Shown here: one piece after another, positions 63,869 to 64,000 of the stretch
Layout: each line of letters starts with the position of its first letter
Numbering within the stretch: the stretch's first letter is position 1
NCBI RefSeq assembly: GCF_015690355.1
Contig: NZ_JADPRT010000006.1
Span: 366,003 to 430,002, forward strand
Direction: 5' to 3'
Origin: Streptacidiphilus fuscans
GTDB taxonomy: Bacteria; Actinomycetota; Actinomycetes; Streptomycetales; Streptomycetaceae
Length of the DNA stretch: 64,000 nt
The notes under the pieces: model-generated
Database searches by the model: none
Told to the model about the DNA's origin: nothing
The model's input: the letters and a program-made list of their open reading frames with translations, nothing else
Translations under genes and position numbers: made by a program

Positions 63869-63919
63869 CACGTCGAGTACAGCCTCACCCCGACGGGCGA
63901 GGTAGTCGTGGAGCCACTC
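63869..63919 (+). pseudogene. HxlR-like C-terminal fragment
   Basis: The plus strand reads HVEYSLTPTGEVVVEPL, closely matching HVEYSLTALGKSAAVPL of the intact HxlR gene at 55880. Neither the HTH part nor the normal C-terminal helix is found around it. It may be a relic or a chance match; the right window edge limits the view. Confidence 0.3.
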
Positions 63920-64000
63920 GGTGATCCGCCGTCCGCGTTCCTCGATTTCTCACCGGGTGACCTTCAAAGGGTGCCGAGGTGCCAGCTCCCCGGAGTGGCG

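Overview
The window is very GC-rich DNA of streptomycete type. Genes are tightly packed, starts are often GTG, and neighbouring genes repeatedly overlap as GTGA, ATGA or TGATG. Family markers include XRE/DUF5753 plus DUF6879 modules, LAL-type LuxR regulators, an HrpB helicase, F420-type domains and many regulator/oxidoreductase pairs. A Streptomycetaceae chromosome (Streptomyces, Kitasatospora, Streptacidiphilus or a close relative) is the best reading; I cannot name the species. No rRNA, tRNA, CRISPR array, IS element or prophage head gene was seen.

Layout. (1) 1-7740: three secreted polysaccharide-active proteins: a pectate-lyase-like beta-helix protein cut by the left edge, a multidomain lyase with FN3, CBM2-like and alpha-helical domains, and a beta-helix protein with two FN3 domains. 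(2) 7833-26242: a contractile injection system (CIS/eCIS) locus with sheath, two tube proteins, LysM adaptor, VgrG-like spike, gp25, baseplate J, tail protein I, AAA+ ATPase and a DUF4255/Pvc16-type terminator. It also has a long disordered protein and two single-pass membrane proteins with extracytoplasmic lectin-like domains. (3) 26448-30431: two divergent LuxR-type regulators next to the CIS; the large one carries a TTA codon, so it is a candidate bldA target. (4) 30374-32478: a less GC-rich XRE/DUF6879 regulatory module with small proteins. (5) 32664-47516: HrpB helicase, a baeRF-like protein, the fused B12-dependent mutase IcmF behind a perfect 18-bp palindrome, a GH15 enzyme, an MFS exporter, and a B12-type ABC importer behind a cobalamin riboswitch with an SD-masking hairpin. 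(6) 47534-64000: an accessory stretch of oxidoreductases and hydrolases, each beside a MarR, TetR, HxlR or XRE regulator. It includes an SDR fused to a deazaflavin nitroreductase-type domain and an FAD monooxygenase broken by one extra G in a homopolymer.

How parts fit together. The CIS genes form one long coupled minus-strand operon (21416 to 7833), a second short operon (26242 to 23361) and a divergent membrane-lectin gene. The two membrane proteins could connect an intracellular injection particle with the envelope. The B12 importer could feed IcmF. Short tandem repeats of different unit length (5, 14, 15, 16 and 23 bp) sit in several intergenic gaps, often at stop codons. The least ordinary items are the CIS accessory proteins, the TTA-containing regulator, the frameshifted monooxygenase, the SDR/nitroreductase fusion and the repeat arrays.
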